A DNA stretch of 57,347 nucleotides, from the NCBI GenBank assembly GCA_021796445.1, contig JAKACB010000002.1, forward strand, positions 1-57,347, read 5' to 3'. The stretch is from Nanobdellota archaeon. GTDB lineage: Archaea; Nanoarchaeota; Nanoarchaeia; Parvarchaeales; Parvarchaeaceae. A program made the translations under genes and the position numbers. The notes under the pieces are model-generated. The model saw only the letters and a list, made by a program, of their open reading frames with translations, was not told the DNA's origin and made no database searches. Below, piece after piece: positions 7,951 through 16,269 of the stretch. Position 1 is the first letter of the stretch. Every line of letters starts with the position of its first letter.

Positions 7951-8991
7951 ACAATATGGACATTTGAATATCTTTACCGATAAATCCAAATGCTCTATGT
8001 TTTTCTCCTCGCAGACACTACAAGTTTGTGTAGTGTCTTTTGGATTTACTTTTACTAAAATCCTGCCAGCACTTTCAGCCTTGTAGGATAAATATGAAAT
8101 AAACAAGCTCCAGGCAGCATCATATATACTTTTAGATAGATGGTGATTTCTGGCCATACCTTGGATATTTAGGTTTTCAACTGCGATAAAACCATAGTTT
8201 TTCACGTATTCTGTGGATAATTTGTGTGCAAAATCCTTCCTTTGGTTCTGTAGGTGCTCATAAGCTTTGTTTAGTCTTAGCTTTATTTTGTTCCTTCTGT
8301 TGGATCCTTTCTTTTTCCTTGCCAATTGCCTTTGAATCAAAGCTATCTTATCTGCCGTCTTCTGCAGAAATCTAGGATTTTCCACAAACCTGTAATTGCT
8401 GTCAGCAAGGAAATGCGTTACTCCCACGTCTATACCAACTGCTTTTTCAGAGGTATTTGGCTTAACTTTTATCTGATTCTTTTCTTGATGCGGATTTTCA
8501 ACTTGGATGCAGGCATACCACTTGCCTGCCCTCTTGCTTATTATTATTCCCTTGACATTGCCTTTTATTTCCCTGTGAAACTCCGCTTCTACTTTTCCTA
8601 CTTTTGAAAGGATTATTTTCTTGTTTCCTATGATAAAACCGCTTTGATTGTAGAATATTGATTTGAAATGGTCATAACTTTTGAACCTTAGCTTTCCTAT
8701 TTTGTAGCCTTTCCTCTTTCTTCCTGCTAATGTATGGATGTTGTTCCATAATTGCTGATTTACCATCTGCAATGTCTTTGAGTAGACGTTTTTCAATTCA
8801 GGCTTGTCTTCTTTCAGCTTTACTAAAAGCTTTTGGGTGTCATATCTCTTTAGCTTTTTCCCTTCGTCTTTTGCCTTGTTCAGTTCCTCTAATAATTTGT
8901 TGTAAGTCCATTGGCATAATTCCAATTGTATATTCAGTTCCGTTTCTACGACTTTGCTTGGATACAACCTAAATTTTTTATAACTCCTCAT
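7786..8991 (-). CDS. tnpB: TnpB, RNA-guided nuclease of IS605-family element
   Basis: TnpB proteins cut DNA under the guidance of an omega RNA made from the element's 3' end, and help keep the element in place. All RuvC parts are here: GIDVGVTHF (first Asp), VENLNI (Glu) and DRDINAARN (last Asp), with a zinc ribbon CSVC...CPYC between the last two. The 401-residue length is full-size and the frame is intact, so the protein looks active. A minus-strand TATA-like aagtataaaac lies about 25 bases before the start. The C-terminal codons overlap the right-end hairpin, as usual when the omega RNA overlaps the gene. Confidence 0.93.
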   Translation of the reverse strand: MRSYKKFRLYPSKVVETELNIQLELCQWTYNKLLEELNKAKDEGKKLKRYDTQKLLVKLKEDKPELKNVYSKTLQMVNQQLWNNIHTLAGRKRKGYKIGKLRFKSYDHFKSIFYNQSGFIIGNKKIILSKVGKVEAEFHREIKGNVKGIIISKRAGKWYACIQVENPHQEKNQIKVKPNTSEKAVGIDVGVTHFLADSNYRFVENPRFLQKTADKIALIQRQLARKKKGSNRRNKIKLRLNKAYEHLQNQRKDFAHKLSTEYVKNYGFIAVENLNIQGMARNHHLSKSIYDAAWSLFISYLSYKAESAGRILVKVNPKDTTQTCSVCEEKNIEHLDLSVKIFKCPYCKIEIDRDINAARNIIIKALFGREPASMLVENRPLLHKLKQVSSLKREAPCVSLE

Positions 8992-9119
8992 ATTTTATCT
9001 ACTCTTTTTATGTTTTATACTTTTACCGTCTTTCATCCCCTATCTCACAAAAGGGGAATTCTCGGCGGACTTGTTAAAAAAAGAAATGCTTTTATAAGAT
9101 TAGTCTTCTTTTAAAGAGC

Positions 9120-9638
9120 ATGTTTAGGAAAAATACAAATAACGTGTTTAAAGGGCTTGATAAAGTAAGAAAGAATCTGGATTTAATTTTAGATAATTTG
9201 AAAAATGAAGATCCAGAAAATATTTTGAAATTTCCATATAATGATCTATCGGATTACTTCAAGAATATAAAAATTGATCTTGTGAGAAAAAGAAAGGAAA
9301 GTTCAATGTTTCCAGGGAAATCAGGCGATTATATAATAAAGAGTGGAAGCACTTATGACTATGACAGCAGTTTTATGAATGACAGCATTCCTTTGTTTTA
9401 TATGTCAGGGATATACAGAACAAGAAGTAATGAAAATGAAGAAAGAGAGTACTTCGGCATAAAATTGAATGGAAAGATTGTGCCTACTGCGTATATAAAA
9501 CATTTGTATTCAGGTAATTACAAAGTATACTTGAATTATGACATTATTAAGGATCTAGATAACGAATCATTTAAAAAAATTATAGCAGCGACTAGCATTA
9601 GGTTATCTGATTACAGAAGTGTTTCTCATTTCAGTTAA
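9120..9638 (+). CDS. Hypothetical protein, 172 residues
   Basis: Not recognised. It is soluble-looking and rich in Lys, Asn, Asp and Tyr, with an N-terminal helical part (residues 1-60), a glycine/serine-rich turn region (70-90) and a probable beta-rich core (about 95-150, with YFGIKLNGKIVPTAYIKHLY). No cysteine or metal motif stands out. It starts at an ATG right beside the IS605-family element, after a TATA-like cttttataag about 25 bases upstream, so it is probably leaderless. It heads a run of five orphan genes on one strand. Confidence 0.65.
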   Translation: MFRKNTNNVFKGLDKVRKNLDLILDNLKNEDPENILKFPYNDLSDYFKNIKIDLVRKRKESSMFPGKSGDYIIKSGSTYDYDSSFMNDSIPLFYMSGIYRTRSNENEEREYFGIKLNGKIVPTAYIKHLYSGNYKVYLNYDIIKDLDNESFKKIIAATSIRLSDYRSVSHFS

Positions 9639-9712
9639 ATGTTAATGACAGTTAATTATTTATAATATAACTTGTATATAGTTTACAATTAAAAAGTGAT
9701 TAAAATAACCAT

Positions 9713-10621
9713 ATGACTAAGAAATACTCAGATATTGAAAAATTACTGAAATCATTGCCGTATAAAAACGATGCAGACGGCAACCCTACTTTAAAAAAGG
9801 AATTTGTAAGGAACTCAAATTACTTCAGTGATTTTGGCTTAGTAGTGAATGAAAGATACATAGCAGATACCTTTCCAAACGTAAAAAGCAGAGAATACCT
9901 GCAGTTTAATAATCTATATAACACTGGCTTTTTTGACGATTATTTTGCAAGACAGTACAAATTGTTAAATGACCTTTATGCAGCAAAACCAGAAAACTTT
10001 TCAAAACCAGTTGCATTGATTGTAGATGATTCAGCCAAAAGAGTAGGTTACATAACTATGCCTTTTGAGGGTAATGAAAAAAGAAACTACATACCAAAGG
10101 CGGTTTCTTTGCAAGACTATCTAAGCAATTACGGAAGCTGGGATGAAAAATTGATAGCTGAGAAAATAAGTAGAGTAACTTCTCTTCAGGATCTGATCCC
10201 AAGGGATGAACTTAATAATTTTATACTTAAGAAGGGTATTAAACGGCTTTCATATGGTGAAAGGTACCTTAAGGAATACGCTGCAAGAATAGACGTTTAC
10301 AAGGATAGAATGGAAGAACTTAAGGAAATAAAGAAGCAGATAAATGATACTGTAAAATACATAAATCAGAATGGCTTATCACACAATAATCTCTACCTTG
10401 AAAATATAATCATTTACTGGGATGAGGATAAGAAAGCAAAGGTGGGGTTTTTAAATCCAATCAATAAACAGGACGTTAAATCACATTTCTTTGCATCCGA
10501 TGAGCACAGGGTCAAATCGATAAATCGTAGCATAAAATGGGCAGAATTTAAACAGAACATACTAATTAACAAGTATACTGAAAAATACAAATCGCTTTAT
10601 CCCGGATTCAGGATAAGATAA
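9713..10621 (+). CDS. Probable protein pseudokinase
   Basis: 302 residues. The stretch QNGLSHNNLYLENIII (about 219-234) lines up with a kinase catalytic loop of the form H-G-D-L-x-x-x-N, keeping His224, Leu227 and Asn231 but with Asn226 where the catalytic Asp should be. Further on, VGFLNPIN replaces the Asp of the metal-binding DFG-type motif with Asn248. A hinge-like GYITMPFEG lies at 112-120. Both catalytic acids are therefore lost, which suggests a nucleotide-sensing or scaffold role; no clear P-loop Lys is assigned. The next gene starts seven bases downstream, so the pair is probably one operon. The kinase relationship is inferred from motifs and needs a fold comparison. Confidence 0.55.
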   Translation: MTKKYSDIEKLLKSLPYKNDADGNPTLKKEFVRNSNYFSDFGLVVNERYIADTFPNVKSREYLQFNNLYNTGFFDDYFARQYKLLNDLYAAKPENFSKPVALIVDDSAKRVGYITMPFEGNEKRNYIPKAVSLQDYLSNYGSWDEKLIAEKISRVTSLQDLIPRDELNNFILKKGIKRLSYGERYLKEYAARIDVYKDRMEELKEIKKQINDTVKYINQNGLSHNNLYLENIIIYWDEDKKAKVGFLNPINKQDVKSHFFASDEHRVKSINRSIKWAEFKQNILINKYTEKYKSLYPGFRIR

Positions 10622-10627
10622 CCATAT

Positions 10628-11353
10628 ATGAAGGTTTTATTCCCTAAAAGAGAACCCAAGTGTATTGAAACCTATGAAGGTATAAATGAAGGTTCTAATC
10701 TGTATAAATTGCTGCTTGATACAGGACCAATAATAACAGAAGCATTACTCAACTTTTATGCAAAAAGAGGAGATAAAAGCTTATACAAAAATGTAATAAA
10801 CAAGAAAAATCTCCCCTATTTTTCCAGCTATGTAAACCATTTCAATTCTCTTGAAAAGAAATTGATCGTTACTGTAAGCGACAGCTATAGAGAACTTCAG
10901 GAAATGAAGGGCTATGAGCTGGAAGCAGTATACAGTGTATTGGATTCCAGTAATGATATCTGCGCAAGCAATGTGTGGGGAGAAAAGTATGCTAGTATCA
11001 TAAAAACAAGGAACAAAATATTGAAAGATGAAGTAGATCTTTCAAGCAGATTGCCAAAGCTTGATTACACTCATTCTGTAAATATAAATTATGCGCATCT
11101 TTTTTCGTATGATTTCAAAAAGGACATGGATCCCAGGAAGGCAAAGGCCTTGCTTTACAAGAAGACTTTAAAAATTGGACAGGACCCAAAGGTGTACACT
11201 GATTTTAATCTTTTCTCTTTAAAGGACAAAGCAAGCATTGCAATAGCATTTTACGGCAGGGCCATAGAGTTTACTGACTTCATGGATATGTTCAATTCGA
11301 TTAATTATTCCGTTAATAAAGGAGAGGGCAGTAACGTAAAACCTATATTATAA
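10628..11353 (+). CDS. Hypothetical protein, 241 residues, partner of pseudokinase-like gene
   Basis: Not recognised. It is largely alpha-helical and charged, with no signal peptide or membrane segment. Cysteines are few (Cys13 and one near residue 115). It starts seven bases after the pseudokinase-like gene with no room for a separate promoter, so the two are probably co-transcribed and may interact. The sequence ends in a hydrophilic tail after an aromatic-rich segment (FYGRAIEFTDFMDMF). Confidence 0.65.
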   Translation: MKVLFPKREPKCIETYEGINEGSNLYKLLLDTGPIITEALLNFYAKRGDKSLYKNVINKKNLPYFSSYVNHFNSLEKKLIVTVSDSYRELQEMKGYELEAVYSVLDSSNDICASNVWGEKYASIIKTRNKILKDEVDLSSRLPKLDYTHSVNINYAHLFSYDFKKDMDPRKAKALLYKKTLKIGQDPKVYTDFNLFSLKDKASIAIAFYGRAIEFTDFMDMFNSINYSVNKGEGSNVKPIL

Positions 11354-11402
11354 AGAAAATAAAGAAAAAGTATTAATAACATTGTTTATCTAATAGAACG
11401 CT

Positions 11403-11798
11403 ATGCAAAACAAAAAGACAGATATAGAGCAGGGAATTAACAGCAAATATAGGCATGCTTTAGAGGAGCTTTGTAATATTTCTACTGAGGAAATATCAAA
11501 GAAGGTATTCGGCATACAATATTCTAAGATTTTAGATGAGCTTTCGTATATTATTGAAAACGGTTATAAAAGCGTATTGGATTATTCTTATATTTTAAAC
11601 ACTGAAGAAATGAAGGACGTTACCAAAGATTATATGCGCTCTATTTTCGAAAAAGGCCTTAAAAAAGTCGAATACAGCAATTTTAATATAGATTTCAACG
11701 ATAAAAGACAAGTTAAAACCGGAATATACGGTTATACCGTAGCTCATGTGTACAAAATTCTTTTTAAGCAGAACAATGGTAAAAAATCAAGAGAATGA
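11403..11798 (+). CDS. Hypothetical protein, 131 residues
   Basis: Not recognised. A small, helical, charged protein with no motif, signal or membrane segment seen. It has its own AT-rich upstream region with a TATA-like tattaataac about 30 bases before the ATG. Its last 23 bases overlap the next gene in another frame, so the two are likely co-translated. It belongs to the orphan run at 9.1-12.1 kb. Confidence 0.6.
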   Translation: MQNKKTDIEQGINSKYRHALEELCNISTEEISKKVFGIQYSKILDELSYIIENGYKSVLDYSYILNTEEMKDVTKDYMRSIFEKGLKKVEYSNFNIDFNDKRQVKTGIYGYTVAHVYKILFKQNNGKKSRE

Positions 11799-12072
11799 AC
11801 GATTGGAAGAGCTGCTCTTTGATTGCAGTTTAACGTTGTTTGGAAAGCCGAATTTGGATGTTTTTTCAAGGGCTAACGATCTCAAAAGTCATTTAGAGAC
11901 AGATTCATTGGTTTACTCTTCAAGCTATGAGGTTTTTAATCCAGAAACTGTTGCGATTGACCTTCATTTTTACACCATATCAAACAAATACGAATTAAAA
12001 AACAAGCTTATCAACCTTTCAAATCAGTATTCTTTTGGCTTATCTTATAAGATACACGAACTTAAGCAGTAA
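11776..12072 (+). CDS. Hypothetical protein, 98 residues
   Basis: Not recognised. The frame is open from 11746, but the ATG at 11776 gives a more natural hydrophilic N-terminus (MVKNQENERLEELLFD) and a shorter overlap with the previous gene. It looks like a small alpha/beta protein: a helix, then an alternating strand segment (VYSSSYEVFNPETVAIDLHFY), then another helix. It converges with the superoxide dismutase gene, 12 bases away. Confidence 0.55.
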   Translation: MVKNQENERLEELLFDCSLTLFGKPNLDVFSRANDLKSHLETDSLVYSSSYEVFNPETVAIDLHFYTISNKYELKNKLINLSNQYSFGLSYKIHELKQ

Positions 12073-12084
12073 AACACAAAGAGA

Positions 12085-12705
12085 TTACTGCTTTTTGTAA
12101 ACATCCTGGAATTTTACAAATCTTTCATTCAGTTTTTTCCAGTCCAAATTATTGAAGAATGGCTCTAGGTATTTTGCTTTGTCTGGCCCATAATCAACAT
12201 AAAATGCGTGTTCATAAACATCTAAAGCTATTATGGGTATTGAACCCCACACTGCTCCGTCGTTATGTACGTCTGCTAAAAATGTTCTAAGTTTATTGTC
12301 AGTAGGGTCTATTGCAAGTATAGCCCACCCTCTGGCTGCCTTCGCAGTCGCCATCATATCGAGCTTAAAATTTTCAAAGCTTCCGAAGTCCTCATTTATC
12401 TTTTTTATAAGTGGCATATCCTCCGAATACTTGCCGTCTCCTCCGAACATTTCGAAATAAAGTTCATGAAGCAGCTGTCCGCTTGCATTGAATGTTTCTT
12501 CTTTCTTTAACGATCTAAACTCGCTGTAATTTGCATTTGCGGCGGCTTTATCAACTGTTTTAAGCTTGTTGTGTACTTCATTTCTTTTCTTTACATAGCC
12601 TGCGTAGTGCACATCATGGTGGAAACTTATTTGTTTCTCAGAAAACCCTTCTAAAGATTTATAATTTAGTTTTTGTACTTCATACTGATCATCGTAGTTT
12701 GCCAT
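12085..12705 (-). CDS. sod: Superoxide dismutase, Fe/Mn type
   Basis: Converts superoxide to oxygen and hydrogen peroxide in the cytosol. Metal-binding regions are present: FHHDVHYAGYV near residue 29, the His in GQLLHELYF (His80), and the pair of ligands in ALDVYEHAFYVDYG (D-x3-H). The C-terminal hallmark VWGSIPIIALDVYEHAF is intact. At 206 residues it is full length. Iron or manganese use cannot be decided here. Upstream on the minus strand there is ttttatatact and then cggtga a few bases before the ATG. It is divergent from the padR operon. Confidence 0.95.
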   Translation of the reverse strand: MANYDDQYEVQKLNYKSLEGFSEKQISFHHDVHYAGYVKKRNEVHNKLKTVDKAAANANYSEFRSLKKEETFNASGQLLHELYFEMFGGDGKYSEDMPLIKKINEDFGSFENFKLDMMATAKAARGWAILAIDPTDNKLRTFLADVHNDGAVWGSIPIIALDVYEHAFYVDYGPDKAKYLEPFFNNLDWKKLNERFVKFQDVYKKQ

Positions 12706-12766
12706 AAAATCACCGATAATTATAACACAGTTATAGTATATAAAATTTTTTATGTTGTAATAGAAA

Positions 12767-12829
12767 AGTATTTAAATATAAAATCTATCTTTAATAGATA
12801 TCGCAAAACGATATTAAGAGGTGAAAAAT
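12767..12829 (+). promoter_or_regulatory. padR-operon promoter with two operator-like inverted repeats
   Basis: A TATA-like tttaaatataaa lies at about 12771-12782. Just downstream are two perfect inverted repeats side by side: ATCTAT-N5-ATAGAT at 12783-12799 and ATATCG-N5-CGATAT at 12798-12814. A Shine-Dalgarno gaggtg follows at 12818-12823. Repeats between the TATA box and the start codon suit repression, probably by the PadR protein encoded next. A very similar CGATAT repeat occurs at 44898-44917. Confidence 0.6.
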
Positions 12830-13348
12830 ATGAAAAATAAAGAAGATGACTTTAATGAAATAAACTTCGGATTCAATATAGACCCGAATATGGTACATAA
12901 ACTTGCACACTCAATGCATGGGATAACTCGTGGATTTGGAATAAAGTACTGGATACTTATGTTAGTCTCAAAGGAAAAAATGACTGGTGCACAGATGATA
13001 GACAAGATATACGAAATGAGCTTCGGTTTCTGGAGGCCTTCTCCGGGAAGTATATACTCTATATTAAAATATCTGTCAGAAAGCGGTTTTGTGAAAGTAG
13101 AACAGAATGACAACAAAAAATACTACTCGATTACTGATAAAGGGAAGGAGTATCTAGACAGTTCCTGGTTCCCATGGAGATCTGCTTCTTCATTTATGAA
13201 CAAGGACGAGGGAACGAGCATAGATGAGACCATAGAGACTTTAGATAATCTATCTGAGTTTATATCAGAAAAGGAAAAGCTTCTCAGCAAGGAAAACAAG
13301 AAAACATTAAAAAAGATAGATGATAGGCTGCATAGTTTGCTGAAGTAA
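12830..13348 (+). CDS. PadR-family transcriptional regulator
   Basis: Winged-helix repressor that likely controls the ABC exporter following it. The PadR signature is at FWRPSPGSIYSILKYLSESGFVKV, with the wing YYSITDKGKEYL after it and a long charged helix at the C-terminus for dimerisation. The GTG at 12821 is part of the Shine-Dalgarno gaggtg, so the ATG at 12830 is the start. The ABC ATPase gene starts seven bases after the stop, and two palindromes sit in the promoter, which points to autoregulation of a padR-ABC operon. PadR regulators often respond to small toxic compounds exported by the pump they control. Confidence 0.88.
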   Translation: MKNKEDDFNEINFGFNIDPNMVHKLAHSMHGITRGFGIKYWILMLVSKEKMTGAQMIDKIYEMSFGFWRPSPGSIYSILKYLSESGFVKVEQNDNKKYYSITDKGKEYLDSSWFPWRSASSFMNKDEGTSIDETIETLDNLSEFISEKEKLLSKENKKTLKKIDDRLHSLLK

Positions 13349-13354
13349 ACTAAA

Positions 13355-14134
13355 ATGGAATACTCCATAGTTGCGGATAAATTGACAAAGAAATTCGGGG
13401 ATTTTACCGCAGATAATGCAATAAGCTTGAAGGTAAAAGATGGTGAAATATTCGGTATTTTAGGCCCAAATGGAGCAGGAAAAACCACTTTGATAAGCAT
13501 GCTTACCACTTTGATAAAGCCGACAAGCGGACATGCATATGTACTTGGACATGACGTAATGAAAGACGCATTGGAAGTTAGGAAGTCTATAGGAGTCATA
13601 ACAGAAAAAGTAACTATGTATCCGCCGCTTACTGCAGAGGAGAACTTAATGTTTTTTGGAAGATTATACGGAATAAACAAGAAGGATCTTGAACAGAGGA
13701 TAAACAAGGGTTTAGAAGAGTTCCAGCTGTCTAAATTCAGAAAAAGACCCGTAGGCACCTTTTCTTTGGGTATGAAAAGGAGATTGGATTTAGTTAGAGT
13801 GCTGTTAAATGAACCCAAGGTATTCTTTTTGGATGAACCTACGGTTGGTTTAGATCCAATAACAGTTTCGTTCATAAAGAAAAAAATAAGGGACATAAAC
13901 AAGAAAGGAAGCACAATAATACTTACAACACATATAATGCAGGATGCTGACGAGCTTTCCGACAGGGTTGCATTGATAGATCACGGAAATTTAATGGTCT
14001 GTGATACTCCTAGAAATTTAAAGAAAAAATTGGGCAAAAATGCAACCTTAGAGAATGTTTTCATACACTACGCAGGTGCTGAATTGAGAGATGAGACTGA
14101 AAAGATGAGCCTAGCTCCAAGGAGAGGCATGTGA
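13355..14134 (+). CDS. ABC transporter ATP-binding protein, drug-export type (DrrA-like)
   Basis: Drives export by the adjacent ABC-2 permease. Walker A is GPNGAGKTT (37-45). The signature loop reads FSLGMKRR (137-143) where LSGGQ is usual, as commonly seen in the DrrA/CcmA class. Walker B is VFFLDEP (156-162), followed by the D-loop GLDP and an H-loop in TTHIMQDADELSDR. The 259 residues include only a short tail after the nucleotide-binding domain. The stop codon overlaps the permease start (TGATG), so expression is coupled. Confidence 0.93.
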   Translation: MEYSIVADKLTKKFGDFTADNAISLKVKDGEIFGILGPNGAGKTTLISMLTTLIKPTSGHAYVLGHDVMKDALEVRKSIGVITEKVTMYPPLTAEENLMFFGRLYGINKKDLEQRINKGLEEFQLSKFRKRPVGTFSLGMKRRLDLVRVLLNEPKVFFLDEPTVGLDPITVSFIKKKIRDINKKGSTIILTTHIMQDADELSDRVALIDHGNLMVCDTPRNLKKKLGKNATLENVFIHYAGAELRDETEKMSLAPRRGM

Positions 14135-15333
14135 TGGTATTCAAAGCCTTAAATGATGCATTTATTGTAGCTAAAAGAGATCTGATAGAGCTTTACAGGA
14201 CACCTTTTAGACTTATAATGATGTTTGTCTTTCCAGTACTTATAATAATGTTGTTTGGTTTTATGTTTCCTTCGACATCTAGCTTTAATGGCGTTCACAT
14301 AGGCATAGTAAACAACGACAGCGGGTTTACTTTGAATGGACAGACAATTTACTTAAGTAATTCCTTCATATCCCTTGTAAAATACAATTCCAGCATTACC
14401 TTTAGCAATTATTCTTCGTTGGCTTCTGCAGAATCCGCTTTAAGGGCCGGAACTATTGATTCAATATTGTACTTCCCAAAGAATTTCACAAGCGTAAGTC
14501 TCTCTGATCAGCCTACTCAATTAAAGCTGGTAACAAACCCAACTTCTCCTACGCTAGAGGAATACATAAATGCTAAGGTATCAGTAGCGTCAACCGTTCT
14601 TTCTGCAGAAATCATCAATGGTACAGTTTCTAAATTGAATTCAGAGCTTGTTGCTCTACCAAAGATAAACCCACAGTTTGTAATTTCCCCAGTAGTTGTA
14701 AGCTCTGTTCCAATACTTTCCGGGAATTACTTTGATTTTATCGGCCCTGGCTTAATAATGCTGCTAAGCATGATGGCAGGTTTAACTGCTTTAGGTTCAG
14801 CATTAAGCAGGGAAAAGGAAGATGGAACTATAACGGCTGTAATGCTTTCTCCGATAAGAACCGGTTCCTTCCTTACTGGAAAGATGCTTTCACAGTTGGT
14901 AAGAAGCCTAATACAGTCTGCTGTGGTTGTTATTCTTGTAATTCTTCTTTTCCATATGAGTTTTAATGGTAATATCCTACTTACTGCAGCCATATTGATT
15001 CTAGGGATATTCGGTTTTCTAGGTTTAGGGCTTTTAGTAACCGCATTGACAAAAGACCAGGAAACCTCTCAGCTTTTGCTAAATCTAGTTTTCTTTCCAA
15101 TGCTGTTTTTGAGCGGAGTTCTTTATCCACTGCAGGAATTACCAGCAGTTGTAGCAGACATAGCGAGGTTCCTGCCGTTGACTTATGGAGTTCAGGCTTT
15201 CAGGCAGGTAGTTGTCTTCAATGCTTCGATTGGTTCAGTTTGGTCATCAATGCTTATACTGTTTTTATTTGGCGCGGTCTCACTTGCAATTGCGGTTCCA
15301 GTCTTTCTTATAAAGAAGAGCAGTGGTAATTAG
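14134..15333 (+). CDS. ABC-2 type permease
   Basis: Membrane partner of the preceding ATPase. One helix near residues 28-48 is followed by an external domain of about 150 residues with several Asn-Ser/Thr sites, then five helices in the last half, the classic ABC-2 layout (FIGPGLIMLLSMMAGLTALGS and LFFPMLFLSGVLYPLQ belong to the conserved core). The start is taken as the ATG at 14134, with ggag about nine bases before it; a GTG three bases earlier is possible. Substrate is unknown; PadR control suggests a drug or membrane-active compound. Confidence 0.9.
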   Translation: MVFKALNDAFIVAKRDLIELYRTPFRLIMMFVFPVLIIMLFGFMFPSTSSFNGVHIGIVNNDSGFTLNGQTIYLSNSFISLVKYNSSITFSNYSSLASAESALRAGTIDSILYFPKNFTSVSLSDQPTQLKLVTNPTSPTLEEYINAKVSVASTVLSAEIINGTVSKLNSELVALPKINPQFVISPVVVSSVPILSGNYFDFIGPGLIMLLSMMAGLTALGSALSREKEDGTITAVMLSPIRTGSFLTGKMLSQLVRSLIQSAVVVILVILLFHMSFNGNILLTAAILILGIFGFLGLGLLVTALTKDQETSQLLLNLVFFPMLFLSGVLYPLQELPAVVADIARFLPLTYGVQAFRQVVVFNASIGSVWSSMLILFLFGAVSLAIAVPVFLIKKSSGN

Positions 15334-15370
15334 GATAATTATAAAAGTATGGGTTGAGGTATTAAAATAG

Positions 15371-16171
15371 ATGGACAATGACTTAAAGGAGCTTATAAAA
15401 AGCAAGGAGCTTTTCCTTTTGGACGGAGACGGAACCTTATACCTTTGGGATAAACCATTTTTATCTTCTTCTGCTTTTTTGAGAAAGTTAATTCAGCTTA
15501 AAAAGAAATTCATAATTCTAAGCAACAATGATTCAGAGAGCAAGAAGAAAAGGTTAATGTTTCTGGATAAGATGTTCAAAATCAAACTAAAGGAGGAGCA
15601 GCTTCTCCTTCCAAACGATTTAGTAGAAGATTTTTTAATTAAAAAGAATATCAAAAGGTTTGATGGCGTAATCTCAAATGATTTCTTAAGGGAACTTGTG
15701 TCAAAGGGATTTGTATTTGATAAAGAAAAACCCGAAATAGTAATAGTTGGATTTGATGTAAATTTAAACTATGAAAAATTGATGAGGAATATAGATCACA
15801 TAAATAAGGGAGTCAAGTTTCTACTTACGCATAATGACCCTTTGTGTCCTTACAAGGGAGGAAAGGAGATACCCGACGCTGGCTTGATAATAAACCTTAT
15901 AACACGGGCCGTGAAAAGGGAACCAGATTACATGTTTGGGAAGCCATTTAAGTCTACCGTAGATTACATTACCCAAAAATATAAAATTAAAAGAGATAAA
16001 ATGCTGATAGTGGGAGATAGAATAAATACAGACATAAAAATGGCCAATGAAAGTGGGATAGACTCCATTTGGATAATTAATGATCAGGCTGCAAAAAAAG
16101 AAGGGCAGTACAGACCAAATGAAAAAGTGCATTCAATTGATGCTCTTTACAATCAAATAAAGAATCTGTGA
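15371..16171 (+). CDS. HAD-superfamily phosphatase, class IIA (NagD/phosphoglycolate-type)
   Basis: Hydrolyses a small phosphate ester. Motif I is LLDGDGTL (nucleophile Asp18, acid Asp20), motif II is ILSNND, and the Mg-binding motif IV is VGDRINTDIKMA, with a C2-type cap between. At 266 residues it fits NagD-like enzymes. The usual DxDGT motif has Gly in the middle, which is uncommon. Substrates in this class include phosphoglycolate, glycerol phosphate and nucleotides. The glycerol genes 1.3 kb downstream make a glycerol-phosphate substrate worth considering, but that is only context. Confidence 0.85.
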   Translation: MDNDLKELIKSKELFLLDGDGTLYLWDKPFLSSSAFLRKLIQLKKKFIILSNNDSESKKKRLMFLDKMFKIKLKEEQLLLPNDLVEDFLIKKNIKRFDGVISNDFLRELVSKGFVFDKEKPEIVIVGFDVNLNYEKLMRNIDHINKGVKFLLTHNDPLCPYKGGKEIPDAGLIINLITRAVKREPDYMFGKPFKSTVDYITQKYKIKRDKMLIVGDRINTDIKMANESGIDSIWIINDQAAKKEGQYRPNEKVHSIDALYNQIKNL

Positions 16172-16205
16172 ATTTTTTATTTCTTTTTATTTAAATTGTT
16201 TCTTT
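16172..16205 (+). terminator. T-rich terminator after the HAD gene
   Basis: Runs of T (attttttatttctttttattt, then gtttct) follow the stop directly, with no strong stem, as in archaeal termination on oligo-T tracts. Confidence 0.5.
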
Positions 16206-16269
16206 GCTAGGCACCATTCTTATTTATGCACATAATGCAGTTTATTAATCTCCAAACCCTGTTATTACT

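Larger units (their letters stand above)
7781..9060 (-). mobile_element. IS605-family element carrying only tnpB (IS1341-like)
   Basis: The element spans the tnpB gene and two terminal hairpins. The tnpB-3' end has a stem CTCCA/TGGAG (7789-7808) followed on the minus strand by gtagttcac, a typical end for archaeal members. The tnpB-5' end has a stem CCCCT/AGGGG (9037-9056) about 45 bases before the tnpB start. There is no tnpA in the element, so movement would need a TnpA supplied in trans. The exact outer edge on the 9060 side is uncertain by tens of bases. There are no target duplications, as expected for this family. Confidence 0.75.

Noticed and set aside
7781..9060. Possibility that tnpB is a broken pseudogene
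   Set aside because: The frame is intact over 401 codons, with all RuvC residues and the zinc ribbon present.
12821..12829. GTG start for padR (and likewise GTG at 32550 and 36187)
   Set aside because: In each case the GTG is part of a GGTG or GAGGTG ribosome-binding site with an ATG 6-9 bases later.
13123..13914. 263-codon minus-strand ORF
   Set aside because: It is the antisense of the padR and ABC ATPase genes, whose protein motifs are unmistakable.
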